Origin: Anagrus nilaparvatae
Taxonomy: Eukaryota > Arthropoda > Insecta > Hymenoptera > Mymaridae
Direction of reading: 5' to 3'
NCBI GenBank assembly: GCA_022575985.1
Contig: JAKSXM010000272.1
Location: 1,984,001-2,048,000, forward strand
Length of the DNA: 64,000 nucleotides
This document shows positions 1-10,799 of this stretch, in pieces. A program made the translations under genes and the position numbers. Position 1 is the first letter of the stretch; each line of letters opens with the position of its first letter. The notes beneath the pieces are model-generated. The model was given only the letters and a program-made list of their open reading frames with translations. It had not been told where the DNA came from and made no database searches.

Positions 1-341
1 AAGTCATTCATAACTATAAAGATTGTAATTTATAGCGTCCTAGTTTTTGTGGGTTTAAGTCTGAAGGTATATCTATTTTTTATAAACCATTTCCTTAGGT
101 TATGTGAGTGTAAGGCTTGGGTGTAATTTTTATTTTCAAAAACCACTTCCTAAGGTTATTTGGATGTGAGGCTGGCGGTATATTTTTTTTTTAAATACAA
201 TTTCCTTAATCTACATAGATTTAAGGATTGTGTTACATATATTATTTTTTTACTTTAAAAAAATATTAACATTTAAAAAAAATTTTTATTAATTGGTGGG
301 AGCCTATAGGCGAGCGCCTCAAGCGCCTAATGGATAGTTAC

Positions 342-3030
342 TGATTTTTTGCTAATGACAATTCCATCGCGAAAATTGTCACTCATCGGCGAAACAGCCC
401 ATACCATAAAAAATTGATATTATCAAAATGAGTTGCAAAGGGCCAAGCTTCCAATTTATAGATGGTATATGTTTTTAATTTATGAAAGGAATACATTTAT
501 CATAAAAGTTGCTAATTGGTATTATTATTAGTTTTGAGTATATATAGGTGCTTTTCACAGGAACAGAATACAGGGTGTCCCCCCCACTTATATCCGAAAC
601 GAAAACTCTTTTGCACTTTTTTTTCTTTTCAAAAGTTAATAAATAATTTTGTTTCAAAGTCCAAATCAACTGCGCATATATTGGTGAGTTAACGAAAAAG
701 TTTTCTTGAGCCTATGTGATCAAAATGTTAAAAACGTCCGCTGTCCTTTTGCTAAACTGTAAACTTTGAGCATTAACATACGGCTTAAAATTTGAATTTA
801 AATTTTTCTGTTCGGTTCATATGACGTATTGAGGTCCTAAAAATTCATTTTTTTCAACAAAACAAATTTTTAAGCAGTCCTCTTAGCGTATAGTTGTATT
901 CAAGTCTGTCCCCGGTTTTAGATATTTTTAAGCTTCCCACCATTTTACTAATGCGCAGTATATATTTACACACTTTGTGGGTCTGCCTGAATTTTTTTTT
1001 TACTTAACTACTTATATATGAACTGTGGAGAACTTAAAATTTTAATAATAAAAGGTTTATCAACGAAAATTTTCAATTTTAAATTTTTAAAACGCTCATA
1101 CAAAATAAAAATGTTAAAAACGTCCGGGTCGTTTTCTCAAAGTTTATGCAATATTTTACTTAATGTATCTTGTTCAGTAACGTGTTTTGATGAAAAAATA
1201 AGGTACCCAAGGTATGAGAAAATTTTGTGACTTCAATCAAGAGCTATTTAAATATTAGCCTCAAAATGTTAAAAACGTCCGCGTTAAAAACGTCCGCATA
1301 AATAAAAAATCCCATAAGAATAACACGTAGAATTTTTTTTTACATTTGTAGCAGTGCCATTGAAAATTTTAGGTTATTTGGACCTTTAAAAACATAAAAC
1401 TACAAAAAAAATTGAAAAAAAAGGTAATAAGTGTTCTGCCGTAAGCAATAAAAAAATATACAGTTCCCGTGAAAACCACCCATATACATGCATATTAGAG
1501 TGTGTCTTATTTTTTTTTTTTTTCGATATTTTTTGGGCCTCCCCGTTTTTTTCGAATACTTTGGTCATAAAAAACGCCCAGCTCAAGGATTTTGATTTTC
1601 AATCTTTTTAAGCCGTGCCGCCGAGCACTTGAAATTTCCTATTTAAATAACATGGGAATTTTGAGTTTTTAGCTATACAAATTTTTACAGAGGCCACAAA
1701 GCGTTTTAAAAAGCTAATTTTTACTGGAAAACAAACTTTCATATGTTGTAAAGACAGGAAAATAGCCCTGCATTCATTTAAATGGAAATTCTAGGGCTAG
1801 AAACGCAAATTTATATATTGGCTCAATCTTATAAAACAGGTTTTTTTGGTAATTTTCGATAAACCGCTGCAACTTCTTAAATTAACCAAAACACTTCTGG
1901 TTGTTCTACTTTTTTTATTGCAAGTGTCACCTTTCAAACGACGTAAACCGTGTATTTTTACCACTGACTCTCTCAATGCTATAGTCAATTAACCTACTGG
2001 TAATTTTTGACCCAAAATTTTTAAATTTGTTTAAATTGCTGCCAAAATTGTAATTTTTGACGAAATTGAGTTTTATAGTCCTGAAAAATTTTTTTAAAAG
2101 CTTAAATTTACTAAAAACTTTTTACTCGTCACTTTTCTTCAAATAATTTTTAAAATATCTCTTTTCAAAGATAATGATAAAAATTGATTTTTTTTTTAAA
2201 CCCTGAAATTGAGACTTTGACTTTAAATTATGTTCTCGGGTTAACAATTTATTGAAAAACGGTGAGTAAAAATGTTTTGGAAATTTAAAGCTCGTAGAAA
2301 ATTTTTAAGGCGTATAAACCTCAATTTTGTCAAAAATTACAATTTTGACAACAATTAAAAAAAAATTCAAAAATTAGTCATTTTTAGTCGAAAATTACCG
2401 TTACGACAATTGGCTATAGTCATGAGAGGATCAATAATAAAAGAATCCGGTTTATGGCGTTTGAAAGGTGACAATTGTACTAAAAAAAAATGAATTCAGC
2501 CAAAAATATTTTGGTTAATTTTTGAGGTTGCAGCGTTTTATCGAAAATTACCGAAAAACCCTGTTTTATAAAATTGAACCAACACGTAAATTTGTGTTTC
2601 TACCCCCAGAATTTCCTTGAGAATGAAGTCATGGCTGTGTGCATGTGTTTACAACATGAAAGTATTAATACTTTTTCCAGTAAAAATTAGCTTTTTAAAA
2701 CTTTTTGTGGCCTCTGCAAAAATTTGTATAGCTAACAACTAAAAATTCCCATGTTATTTAAATGGGAAACTTCAAGTGCTCGAGGTTTTTTTTATGAAAA
2801 AGCATTTTATCCAAAATTGTAACTATAATATTAAAAACTAATAATAATACTAATTAGGAACTTTTATGATAAATGTATAATTAGTATCTCTTACGAAAAA
2901 ACATATACCATCTATTAATTGGAAGCATGGCCCCTTGCAACCCATTTTGATAATATCAATTTTTTATGTTATGAGCTGTTTTGTCGATGAGTAACAATTT
3001 TTGCAATGGAATTGTCATTAGCAAATAGCA
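342..3030. repeat. Foldback element, about 1.65 kb, split by a 1-kb insertion
   Basis: Bases 342-548 reappear as reverse complement at about 2832-3030, and 1570-2195 reappears inverted at 2195-2790, so the unit folds on itself around position 2195. The left arm is interrupted at about 550-1560 by sequence with no partner in the right arm. No transposase reading frame is visible. Arms look diverged (many small indels), so it is an old element. Inverted arms are seen directly; calling it a foldback transposon is inference. Confidence 0.75.
550..1560. other. Insertion in the foldback arm, related to a segment near 57.6-58.0 kb
   Basis: This segment has no counterpart in the right arm of the surrounding foldback. 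It contains four copies of the motif GTTAAAAACGTCCG (near 728, 1111, 1266 and 1283). Parts of 810-1255 recur in inverse orientation at 57560-58040, for example the block around AAGCTTCCCACC at 930. It is therefore a piece of another dispersed repeat. No open frame longer than about 70 codons and no recognised domain. Confidence 0.5.
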
Positions 3031-3059
3031 AAAATATTACGGAGTGAAAAGAAAAAATT

Positions 3060-3640
3060 ATTAAAAACGTTTTACTCATCCTAGAAAACCCCCCCGGTAA
3101 TATAAAAAGCTTATTCTAACATGTTTTTTAAGCCGCCATTTTGGAAAATTGGAAAATATGCTGTGACCAGAAAATGAAAATTTTCATTCATAAAAGCGTT
3201 ATTTTCAACCTCAAAAACCACCAAGCAATGTAAAAAGCTTATTATGAAATGTTTTTTTGTCCACCATCTTGAAAATTTGGATAATAAGCTGGGGCAAAAA
3301 AATAAATTTTTTCATCATTGTAAACGTTTTTCTCAACCTTGAAAACCCCTAGATAATGTAGAAAGTTCTTTTTTTCATATGTTTTTTGTTCCGCCATGTT
3401 GGAAAATCGGAAAATATGCTGGGGCCAAAAAATGAAAAATTTTATTAATTAAAAAGTTCTTTTGTTCTTTACAACCTCGAAAACCCTTAGGCAATATAAA
3501 AAGCTTATTCTGGCATGTTTTTTTATCCGCCATCTTGGAAAATCGGAAATTTGAAAATGTTCCATGCTCGTTGGTTGTGTTATTACACATATTAGTTTTA
3601 CATTTTTGTTTCGGTCCGCCATATTGGATTTCCGAAAATT
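3060..3640 (+). repeat. 128-bp-type tandem array with CCGCCATCTTGG core, about 4 units
   Basis: Four to five imperfect units, each with a core like CCGCCATCTTGGAAAATCGG (about 3127, 3259, 3390, 3527, and a partial at 3613), a following AAAATATGCTGGGG(C/T) stretch, an AT-rich middle and a CCTCGAAAACCCCYAGGTAATG block. Spacing of the cores is 131-137 bp. The same unit forms the other arrays of the window; this copy is among the more diverged. Confidence 0.85.
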
Positions 3641-3654
3641 TAATTCCGTATCAA

Positions 3655-4030
3655 TGAATAATTTTTAAATGACCAATTTTTAAATTATTGCTAAAATTGT
3701 AATTATTCATGAAAATTGGTTTTATAGGTCTCAAAAATTATCTATAAGCTTAAATTTTTTAAAAAATTTTTACTCGTCTCTTTTCATTGAATAGTTTACG
3801 AGATATCGATTTTCTAAGATAATGATAAAAATGACTTTTTTTAAAAATTCTTAAATTGGGACTCTGACTTTAAATTATCATATTTGGAAAACAAATCAAT
3901 CAAAAGAGACGAGTAAAGAATCGTTGGAAGCGTGAGGCTTGTAAAAAATTTTTGAGACCTATAGAACTTATTTTTATGAAAAAATAAAATTTTGGTAGCA
4001 ATTTAAAAGTTATTAATTTAAAAAAAAAAA
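3655..4030. repeat. Hairpin repeat, 375 bp, family member
   Basis: Left arm 3661-3840 pairs with right arm 3850-4021 (AGGTCTCAAAAATT against AATTTTTGAGACCT is the clearest block). The same hairpin core, with a TTTACTCGTC stretch and a loop AAAAATGACTTTTTT-like segment, is found at the centres of the palindromes at 2195, 14980 and 63450. No coding potential. Confidence 0.7.
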
Positions 4031-4244
4031 AAAAAAACTTAAAATACGCATTATAGGTCCCATGAAAGTTCGGCAGATGAGCTGATCGGATTTTCTAGTA
4101 GGAAGGAATCGACTGAAAAAAATATATTTTAAAAATCTACTTAAGCCGATTTTAGCGACATTTTTTTTAACTTTCCGGCACGTTCAGGCTTGGTGTGAAT
4201 AAGATTACGTAATTGGAATTTTTTTAATGGATTGAGATGAAATT

Positions 4245-4905
4245 TTGAAAAATGTGATAATGATATACGATAAATGGAAAACAAAAAATAACACTGATAT
4301 AAAAAATAAAATTGGTAAACATGAAATAAAACACAAATCTACCATTAAAGACATTGGTATTTATTTTGAAAATAATTTGAAATGTAATGTACACTTTGAA
4401 AACATTATTAATAAGTCAAAAAAACGTATATATTTTCGCAAAAAAATTTTGTCGAGATTTCAAAATATTGATTCATTAAAATTATTTTATAATTCTCATA
4501 TTAAATCTATTCTAATTTATGGATCCATAATTTGGTCTCCTAATACTCGAAATCGAAAAGATTCAACACCATCCAAGTTCTAAGAATATTTGCTTTCAGA
4601 CAAAATGTTGAGTTTGATTAGTATATGAACTGAACATTAATTTTAAAATTAACACACTTGAATCTGCTAGAGAGATCTCTGATCTTAAATTTCTATATAA
4701 ATTAATTAATAATATAATAGTCTGTGATGAAATAAGATCATTCATCGGTTTTAATGTACCAAATAGAGAAGGTCTGAGAGAAAGAAGTTTAACGTTTAAT
4801 ATACCAATAGAATTTAGAAGAGCTAGGAAAACGTCATCAATATTCAGAATATTAGAAACATATAATTCTTACAATAAAAAAATAGATATTACTATAATAA
4901 TATAG
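4245..4905 (+). pseudogene. LINE reverse transcriptase C-terminal relic (Jockey-like)
   Basis: The first 112 codons (4245-4583) give a typical post-RT region of Jockey-clade non-LTR retrotransposons: IKDIGIYFENNLKCNVHFEN followed by an LKLFYNSHIKSILIYGSIIW stretch. A frameshift near 4550 moves the match (IEKIQ) to another frame, there are stops at 4617-4632, and the thumb-end region resumes as NTLESARETSDLKFLYKLIN up to about 4900. The endonuclease and the catalytic RT core (YADD) are missing, so this is a 5'-truncated, decayed copy. Family assignment rests on remembered motif order; a protein search would settle the clade. Confidence 0.75.
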
Positions 4906-5128
4906 AAATAAGCTTTTACAAAAGCCTAAGTATGTCTGTATCAAAATATAGTTAAAATATCGCAATTACTCTTCATAAATAAAGCACGTTAGTTAAACAT
5001 CCATTATTTATAAAGTATCATTTATATTATTCTTATTAAAACTTTTTGTATAAAAATATGTAAAGGGTTCGTCCCGTAAATTTGTTTAATAAATAAAAAA
5101 AAAAATAAATAAATAAAAAAAAACTAAA
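4906..5128 (+). mobile_element. LINE 3' UTR and A-rich tail
   Basis: Sequence between the RT relic and a terminal TAATAAATAAAAA / AAATAAATAAATAAAAAA run at 5086-5128. The A-rich, TAAA-repeat end in plus orientation is the normal 3' end of a target-primed LINE insertion and fixes the element's orientation as plus. Confidence 0.65.
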
Positions 5129-5675
5129 TGAATACGTAAAAAACTGCGTATAGAAAACTGTGTAAAAAACTGCATATGGAAAACTGTGTAAAAAACTGGA
5201 TAAAAAACTATTTAAAACACTGCGCAGTTAACTTGATAAAAAATTTCTTCCATGTGATCTGTTAGGTAGTGATAATTTTAAAAATTTTGCCTCATACCTA
5301 AGAAAGTTTTAATTATAATTTTTTTCGCACCCTAAAGACACTACAACGCATTTTATCGAAATGCTTTTTAAATCCTTGACCCTTCCATTAAAGACATCAA
5401 ACAACAAAATCAAAGCTTTCTCTGTTTAATCATATTATCGAATTTAATTCTGCTTTTAAGTATACAATGGATAAAAATTAAAGGTTACATTTTTTTTATT
5501 ATAAAAATAGATATATATTTTATTTTTAATATAATTTTTTTTTTTTAAATAATTTATTTTTTTTTTATTCTTTGTAAATTGTTTTTTATAAGTTTGTTTA
5601 ATATAATAAATAAATAATATATTGTCATAATTTAATAAAAAAAAATTTTCATATTACGAATTCTTTAATTTTATA
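5129..5675. other. AT-rich spacer with short AAAACTGYGTA repeats
   Basis: From 5135 to 5225 a degenerate 15-20-bp unit (AAAACTGTGTAAAAAACTG) is repeated about five times. The rest is AT-rich with T and A runs. No gene seen. Confidence 0.5.
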
Positions 5676-5679
5676 TTAA

Positions 5680-6388
5680 GGCACGCTTTCAGAAAATTTT
5701 CGATTTTTTTTTTATTCTTTTATTTTATTTAAAAACTATTTAAGAATATATAAAAAAAATTTTAAATTAAAATTCTAACGCGTTTAGGATATATTAAAGT
5801 TTTTGTAAAGGTATTCATATACGTAAGTATACTAAAAAAAAACTTTAAACGCGTTTTTCTCGAAAAAACTTTTTTGAATCGGCTTGCACTCTCTTTCAAA
5901 AAGTATACATCCGATTTAACTAATTTTTTTTTTATTTTGTTAAATAATTAAATACGCAGGGTTTAAACCGACAAAATCAACAACAAAAAATTTTTTTTGG
6001 TCTTTTATTTAGCTTATGAGGTCCAATTTCGTGCCAAAAAAAAACGGTTTTTTTTTCATTTCACTGGCATTTTTTTTTTTTTCAAAAAAATTTTTTTTTT
6101 GTCGGTTTAAACCCTTGGCAAACCAATTCTAAAAACAACCTTTTTTGGTTTTTTTGTCTTAGGCAACCTGGAGTTGAGATATCGTGCAAGCCGCAAAAAA
6201 CTACCTCAACTTTGGCGCGCTATATATCCAGACTGATAAATGCAAAAAAAAAAAATAATAATAAAATATGTTAGTTTAACTCTTGTATAATCGTGTAAAA
6301 AAAATTTTTTTTTGATATTTAATAAAGTAAAAAAAATACACGCATTTTAAAAAGCCACCTTTTTTTTTCCTAAAACTGAAAGCGTGCC
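5680..6388. mobile_element. TTAA-target MITE, 709 bp
   Basis: Ends are a perfect 13-bp inverted repeat, GGCACGCTTTCAG at 5680-5692 and CTGAAAGCGTGCC at 6376-6388, each bordered by TTAA (5676-5679 and 6389-6392). TTAA target duplication is the hallmark of the piggyBac superfamily, so a piggyBac-mobilised non-autonomous element is the likely reading. Inside, GGGTTTAAACCGAC near 5959 is inverted at 6098. No transposase frame. Confidence 0.75.
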
Positions 6389-6392
6389 TTAA

Positions 6393-7185
6393 AAGAGCCT
6401 TGACGATAATTAAATTTTTTGATCAAATATTCGTTCTAACATTATAAATTTAAAATTAAATTTAACGTTAAAATTTTACGTAAAAAAAAGCATCCCACTT
6501 AGCATCCAAAGTTTGAAAACTTTTTTGAAATAAGCCTTTAAAATGTTTCAAAAGGCCGCAGAGCAACGTTTCCAAACGTTTTATTATTTCAGGACGTTTC
6601 ATTGACTTGTTTTCCCTAAAAAATTGTTTTTTGGCGTATTTACAGACATTTTATATAAAAAATATAAAAAATATAAAAAAGAATTAGTATTTTCTTCATT
6701 TTTTTATTTTATTAACATATCAATGGAATATACACACACACAAATTTTTAAATTATTTAAACTTTGTTTCGATTAATAAACAACAGCTGGTTTAATAACA
6801 TCATTAGAAATTTCTGTAAGTAAAAATAAATAGAAAATTTTTAACTATTTTTTTTTATTAAAGTTTAAATCTGAATAAATTGCATACCTATTTGTTTATT
6901 TAATTATATCGGATGCTCGTTTTAATTTTTTGAAGATGTAGTCCGAACCTCAAAAGTCAACTATTATTAACTGCAGATGCAAAATTTTCAATTTAAGAGT
7001 TTCAATCAGAACACCGTCTTTTCGAAAAAATGTTTTGTACCAGATCTCCAATCAGACTCTCAAAAATATTTTATTTTTTTCTGTGGAAGTAAATTTATTA
7101 TTCTTAAAAAGAGGTAATTTAAATTTTCATTTTTATTTTATTTTTATAAGTTTGAAACTTGTGTTTTTTAACTTATATCCTTTTA
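6393..7185. other. AT-rich sequence, no gene seen
   Basis: Holds long A/T runs and a CACACACA stretch at 6731-6740. An open frame of 96 codons at 7035-7325 is hydrophobic low-complexity translation of T-rich DNA and runs into the next MITE; it is not supported as a gene. Confidence 0.5.
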
Positions 7186-7188
7186 TAA

Positions 7189-7633
7189 GGGTGCGTTTAG
7201 ATGGTCTTCTTATGCCTTCTTACTTCTTATGCTTCTTAGCGCAAAAATTCAAACTAATTTTACTCAATTCTCTTGTTTTCATAATTTACATGCCGAAAAA
7301 TATTGATTTATTTAAATTAAGTTAATAATTAATCAAATAAATCATTCAAATTAATTTTTATATAAGTTTGAATGTAATTATTAGCATAATAGAAAGCAGT
7401 AGAAATGTAAATTATGTTTTTCAAGCTATCGTAAATAAACGATTTTTCTTGTAATTTTTAGTAAAAGATAATGTTTTTATTGTTATTTAAGTTTAATCCT
7501 TATAAAAATATAATATTTAATAATAAAATTTAATATTATGGTGCAAAATCTATAAAAACAAAAAAAAATTTGAATTTTTGCGCTAAGAAGCATAAGAAGT
7601 AAGAAGGCATAAGAAGACCATCTAAACGCACCC
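7189..7633. mobile_element. PIF/Harbinger-type MITE, 445 bp, TAA target
   Basis: Long terminal inverted repeats of about 65 bp: GGGTGCGTTTAGATGG at 7189 and its complement ending CGCACCC at 7633, extending through the GCGCAAAAATTCAAA block. Both ends are flanked by TAA (7186-7188, 7634-7636). A 3-bp TWA duplication with GGG-starting TIRs is the pattern of PIF/Harbinger elements. The arms contain a small internal repeat CTTCTTATGCCTTCTTAC. No coding capacity. Confidence 0.8.
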
Positions 7634-7689
7634 TAAGGACTTCAAATTTTTTTTTTAATTTTTACATTACTATCAAAAAATACAAAAAA

Positions 7690-7815
7690 AATAGTATATT
7701 TACGGCTCGTGTCCAGAAAAGTAAATAATGGCCCAAATCGCACGTAAATTACCTTCCAAAGCGAAGCTGGTCGTATAAAATTTTTCTGCGACAGTAGCGA
7801 GAAAATTCGATTTCC
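7690..7815. repeat. Inverted partner of 10010-10110
   Basis: The segment with CGTGTCCAGAAAAGTAA (about 7708) and GACAGTAGCGAGAAAATTCG (about 7789) matches, in reverse complement, 10010-10110 with TTACTTTTCTGGACACGAAC. The arms lie 2.2 kb apart and enclose the 128-bp array, the palindrome cluster and unique sequence. They may be the ends of one old element or two copies of a dispersed repeat; I cannot tell which. Confidence 0.45.
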
Positions 7816-7919
7816 TTGGCCGCGCAGCGCATTTTTATTATCCAAATTTTGTAGAGGGCGTCAAAGTAGAGGCTGGAAGAGGCAGAGGCTGGCGGTTTCC
7901 GTCGTAGTATTGTGGACAT

Positions 7920-8215
7920 CCGAAAAAAAAAATAAAAAAGCAGAATATTCTCCAAATATTTTTCGATTCGCCATCTTGGAAAATTGGAAAATATTCAGAA
8001 GTGAAAAAAAGAAAATTTTCATTCATAAAAACGTTTTTCTCAACCTGGAAAACCGCCGTGTAATGTATAAAGTTTTTTTTTATATTTTACTATCCGCCAT
8101 CTTGCAAAATCGGAAAATATGCTGGAGTAAAAAAATGAAAATTTTCTTTAATAAAAACGTTTTTCTCAACCTCGAAAACCCCCAGGTAATGTGGAAAGTT
8201 TCTTTTTTCATGTTT
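7920..8215 (+). repeat. 128-bp-type array, 2-3 units
   Basis: Cores at 7968 (CGCCATCTTGGAAAATTGG) and 8092 (CCGCCATCTTGCAAAATCGG) are 124 bp apart, followed by CCTCGAAAACCCCCAGGTAATG near 8172. The array ends at the GGGAGTTAACTCCC cluster, as the array at 21640-22345 also does. Confidence 0.8.
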
Positions 8216-8236
8216 TTAATTTATTTTATTCAGGTA

Positions 8237-8371
8237 GTCGGACTCTCTAAATCAGGGAGTTAACTCCCTAAATCAGAGAGTTAACTCTCTAAAACAGAGA
8301 GAATTCCCTGAATTCAGGGAGTCGGACTCCCTGATTTAGGGAGGTCGCACTACGTGGTTATTTTTGTTAGA
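8237..8371. repeat. Cluster of nested short palindromes (GGGAGTTAACTCCC type)
   Basis: Within 110 bp the sequence alternates perfect palindromes: GGGAGTTAACTCCC at 8255-8268, AGAGAGTTAACTCTCT at 8275-8290, CTGAATTCAG around 8309, and GGGAGTCGGACTCCC at 8317-8331, joined by TAAATCAG/TAAAACAG linkers. It ends at GGTTATTTTTGTTAG (8356-8370), a terminal motif also found at 19809 (inverted) and 54583. Likely a terminal module of the 128-bp-repeat element family. Confidence 0.6.
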
Positions 8372-10009
8372 GTAAAGCGGTAGACTCATTTCAAGAAAAA
8401 AAAACGGTATCTTTTTCTGGATAGGTTTTCGGGTAGAAATAATTGAGATAATTTTTTCAAAATTGGTTCTTTATTAGATTATAAGTTGCTAAACATTTTT
8501 TTTTTCCAAAAAGGTGCCGAGTACAGGTCCTCAAAGTTAGGCCTCACTTTTTATTATTTGCACGATTGGAATCTCCAACTTGTTTTAAAACATATGTAAC
8601 GCAGAATATATTTTAAATATTGCCGCGTTATAAAGTTACAAAAGAAAAAGCCTGCGGCTTGCGGCGCTCGCATGAAACATCTTTCCCCCGCGCACGACGA
8701 TCGGCATTGTCGCTTTAGACTACAAGGTATCAAGAGCACATTTCTCTAATAATAGCTCCAAAAAATAGTTTTTCTTTATTTTTATAATTGATCTAATTAG
8801 CTTAACTATAGCTACCAGTTTTTTTTAGTTTTTCTATATAATTAAACAAGTTCGATTCAAGTTTGTCAAAAAATTTTTATTATTAGTTATAATATAAAGT
8901 CATATATAGGACTTATACTTTTTTTTGTATTCTTTTCTCTTGAGATAAAATAAAATCTCTGAAGTGATAAAATCCTTAAGGTAAAAAATTATTATTAATA
9001 AGTGATCTCATACATATTATAATCATATCATTTTTGTATTTTATTATTAATTTTGCGAAAGCTACCACGAGGCTTATTTTAATAATCTCGTGCGTCAAAG
9101 TGTGTATTATTCTTTATATGTGTGCAAGTGAGTGTATTGAAATATCGTGCGTGTCAAGTGTTTGCAAAAAGTTATAAAGGTATTTTTTTTATTATTAGTT
9201 TTGTTTATATGCACTAGTTTGCAAATTAATCGTAAATAACCTTTATGACATTTGGGAATAATTGATAACGTAAAATTTCTATGAGCTCATATAAATCAAG
9301 GCCATTAGCCATAATATTTCATGTTCGCGCGCGAGCTGCAGCCACGTGACGAGCCCTTTGTAAATATTAAATAACCTCCTTTATAAACTCTTCTAAGTTT
9401 ATAATTTAATAAATAATTTTCTTATTATTTAATTATATTAATATGTTCATCTTTCTTTACAAATAACCTAACCTCAAGTTCCCAGTTTTACCGCGCTTTC
9501 AGGTTATAACAGTAGCAGTTGTCTAAAGGTAGTAGTATTATAAATTTAATTAATATTAACCCTTTAGCATCACACATACCAAATAAAAGTTTTGATGTTT
9601 GTGAAATATTTTATATTTTAAAAGTATAGTCAAAAAATTAGAAAAATATCTTCATTATTTTTTGAGTTATGGTGCACACAAATTCGAAAAACGTAATTTC
9701 GAGAAAAACGCCTTTAAATTATAGAATGCTGTAGCTTACGTCTTTCGCGGTGTCTCGCTTAATCTTCTATAAATTCCTTTTTATTCAAGATATCATTATA
9801 AAATTTTTTCTCCATATTTTTAAGATGTTTTCAAACCAAAAAAACAAAAAACAAAAAAAAAATTGATTTTTTTCCCTACAATTGAGTCTTTCGCCTTGAA
9901 GTTTATAAACGTTTGTGTTTTCATGTTGGCTACGGCCCATAAAAATCAAAACAGAAAATGAGTAAAAATGTTTAAAATGAAAAGGGGGTCTTAATGCCGC
10001 TTAACGGCA
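8372..10009. other. Mostly unique AT-rich sequence, no gene seen
   Basis: A GC-richer patch at 8645-8740 and another at 9325-9355 (with CACGTG) interrupt AT-rich sequence. Open frames are short. No splice-linked coding pattern could be recognised. Confidence 0.4.
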
Positions 10010-10240
10010 TTTGTAGTAAATGTTTTTTCTGGACAGTAGCCTGGAAAGTACGATTTCCTGGCGATTTAGGCCATTCCTTACTTTTCTGGACACGAACCGT
10101 AAATATACTATTTGCGAACTAGGATAAAAAAGCTTATAACTGGTTTGTGTTTTCACACAACCAACGATTATGGAACATGTTCACTTATAACAGTTTTAAC
10201 GTATACTACAATTATTATATATATATAAGTCCTAGAACCG

Positions 10241-10750
10241 AATATTATTTTTGGTGAATATTTCGGTCAAGAGAGCTAATTAAATAAATTTATGATTCAT
10301 TAAACTCGACATGATACGTGGATGCCCAAGTTGTTGACCAAGAATCAACCGAAAATTTCAAGAAAAGAATCTTTCTGGATTACAAATGTCATACCTTCTT
10401 GTAGCTCAGTGTTAGAGCGTCAGACTAGCAATCTGAAGGTCGTGGCTTCAAATCCACCAGGAGCGATTTTTTTCTTGAAATTTTTTTCTGCCTTTTTTAG
10501 GCTTAAAATATTATTTCTAACATTTCTAAATTTTTAAAAAATTAATCTCGATGAAATTGAATTTTTAAAAAATTATTAATAAATTCTTGATTATGTAAAA
10601 TTTGAAAAAATTTAAAACTGCTTGATACGTTAAAAATAAAAAAAAAAAAAAACGATTGCAGATGGCATCCACGTATCATGTCGAGTTTAATAAATCATAG
10701 ATTTATTTAATTAGCTCTCTAGGTCGAAATATTTACCAAAAATAATATTC
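10241..10750. mobile_element. TIR element carrying a tRNA-like sequence
   Basis: Terminal inverted repeats of about 87 bp at 10241-10327 and 10664-10750, differing at only a few positions (shared blocks: AGCTAATTAAATAAAT and AACTCGACATGATACGTGGA). They enclose 336 bp whose only recognisable content is a tRNA-like gene. A single diverged TIR copy lies at 34952-35012. No TSD is clear to me. The arms being much better conserved than the interior suggests recent mobility in trans. Confidence 0.7.
10395..10464 (+). tRNA. tRNA-Ala(AGC)-like, degenerate
   Basis: A cloverleaf can be drawn: acceptor 10395-10401 with 10458-10464 (six pairs including two G-U, first pair C-C mismatched), D stem GCTC/GAGC, a perfect 5-bp anticodon stem TCAGA/TCTGA around loop CTAGCAA (anticodon AGC at 10427-10429), and a T arm of only four pairs, GTGG/CCAC, around CTTCAAAT. 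A-box TAGCTCAGTG and B-box GGCTTCAAATCC are near the pol III consensus. The broken T arm and mismatch at 1-72 argue for a pseudo-tRNA or tRNA-derived promoter rather than a working tRNA. Confidence 0.55.
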
Positions 10751-10799
10751 TTAAAGATTATGAGCAATAGAGTCATTATAAAAAAAAATATCCTAGAAC

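Noticed and set aside
7035..7325. 96-codon hydrophobic frame
   Set aside because: Composed of F/L/I/K from T-rich DNA; it crosses into the TAA-target MITE at 7189, so it cannot be an old gene.
10427..10429. Functional tRNA-Ala gene
   Set aside because: The T arm is shortened, the first acceptor pair is mismatched and the G3-U70 alanine identity pair is missing; kept only as tRNA-like.
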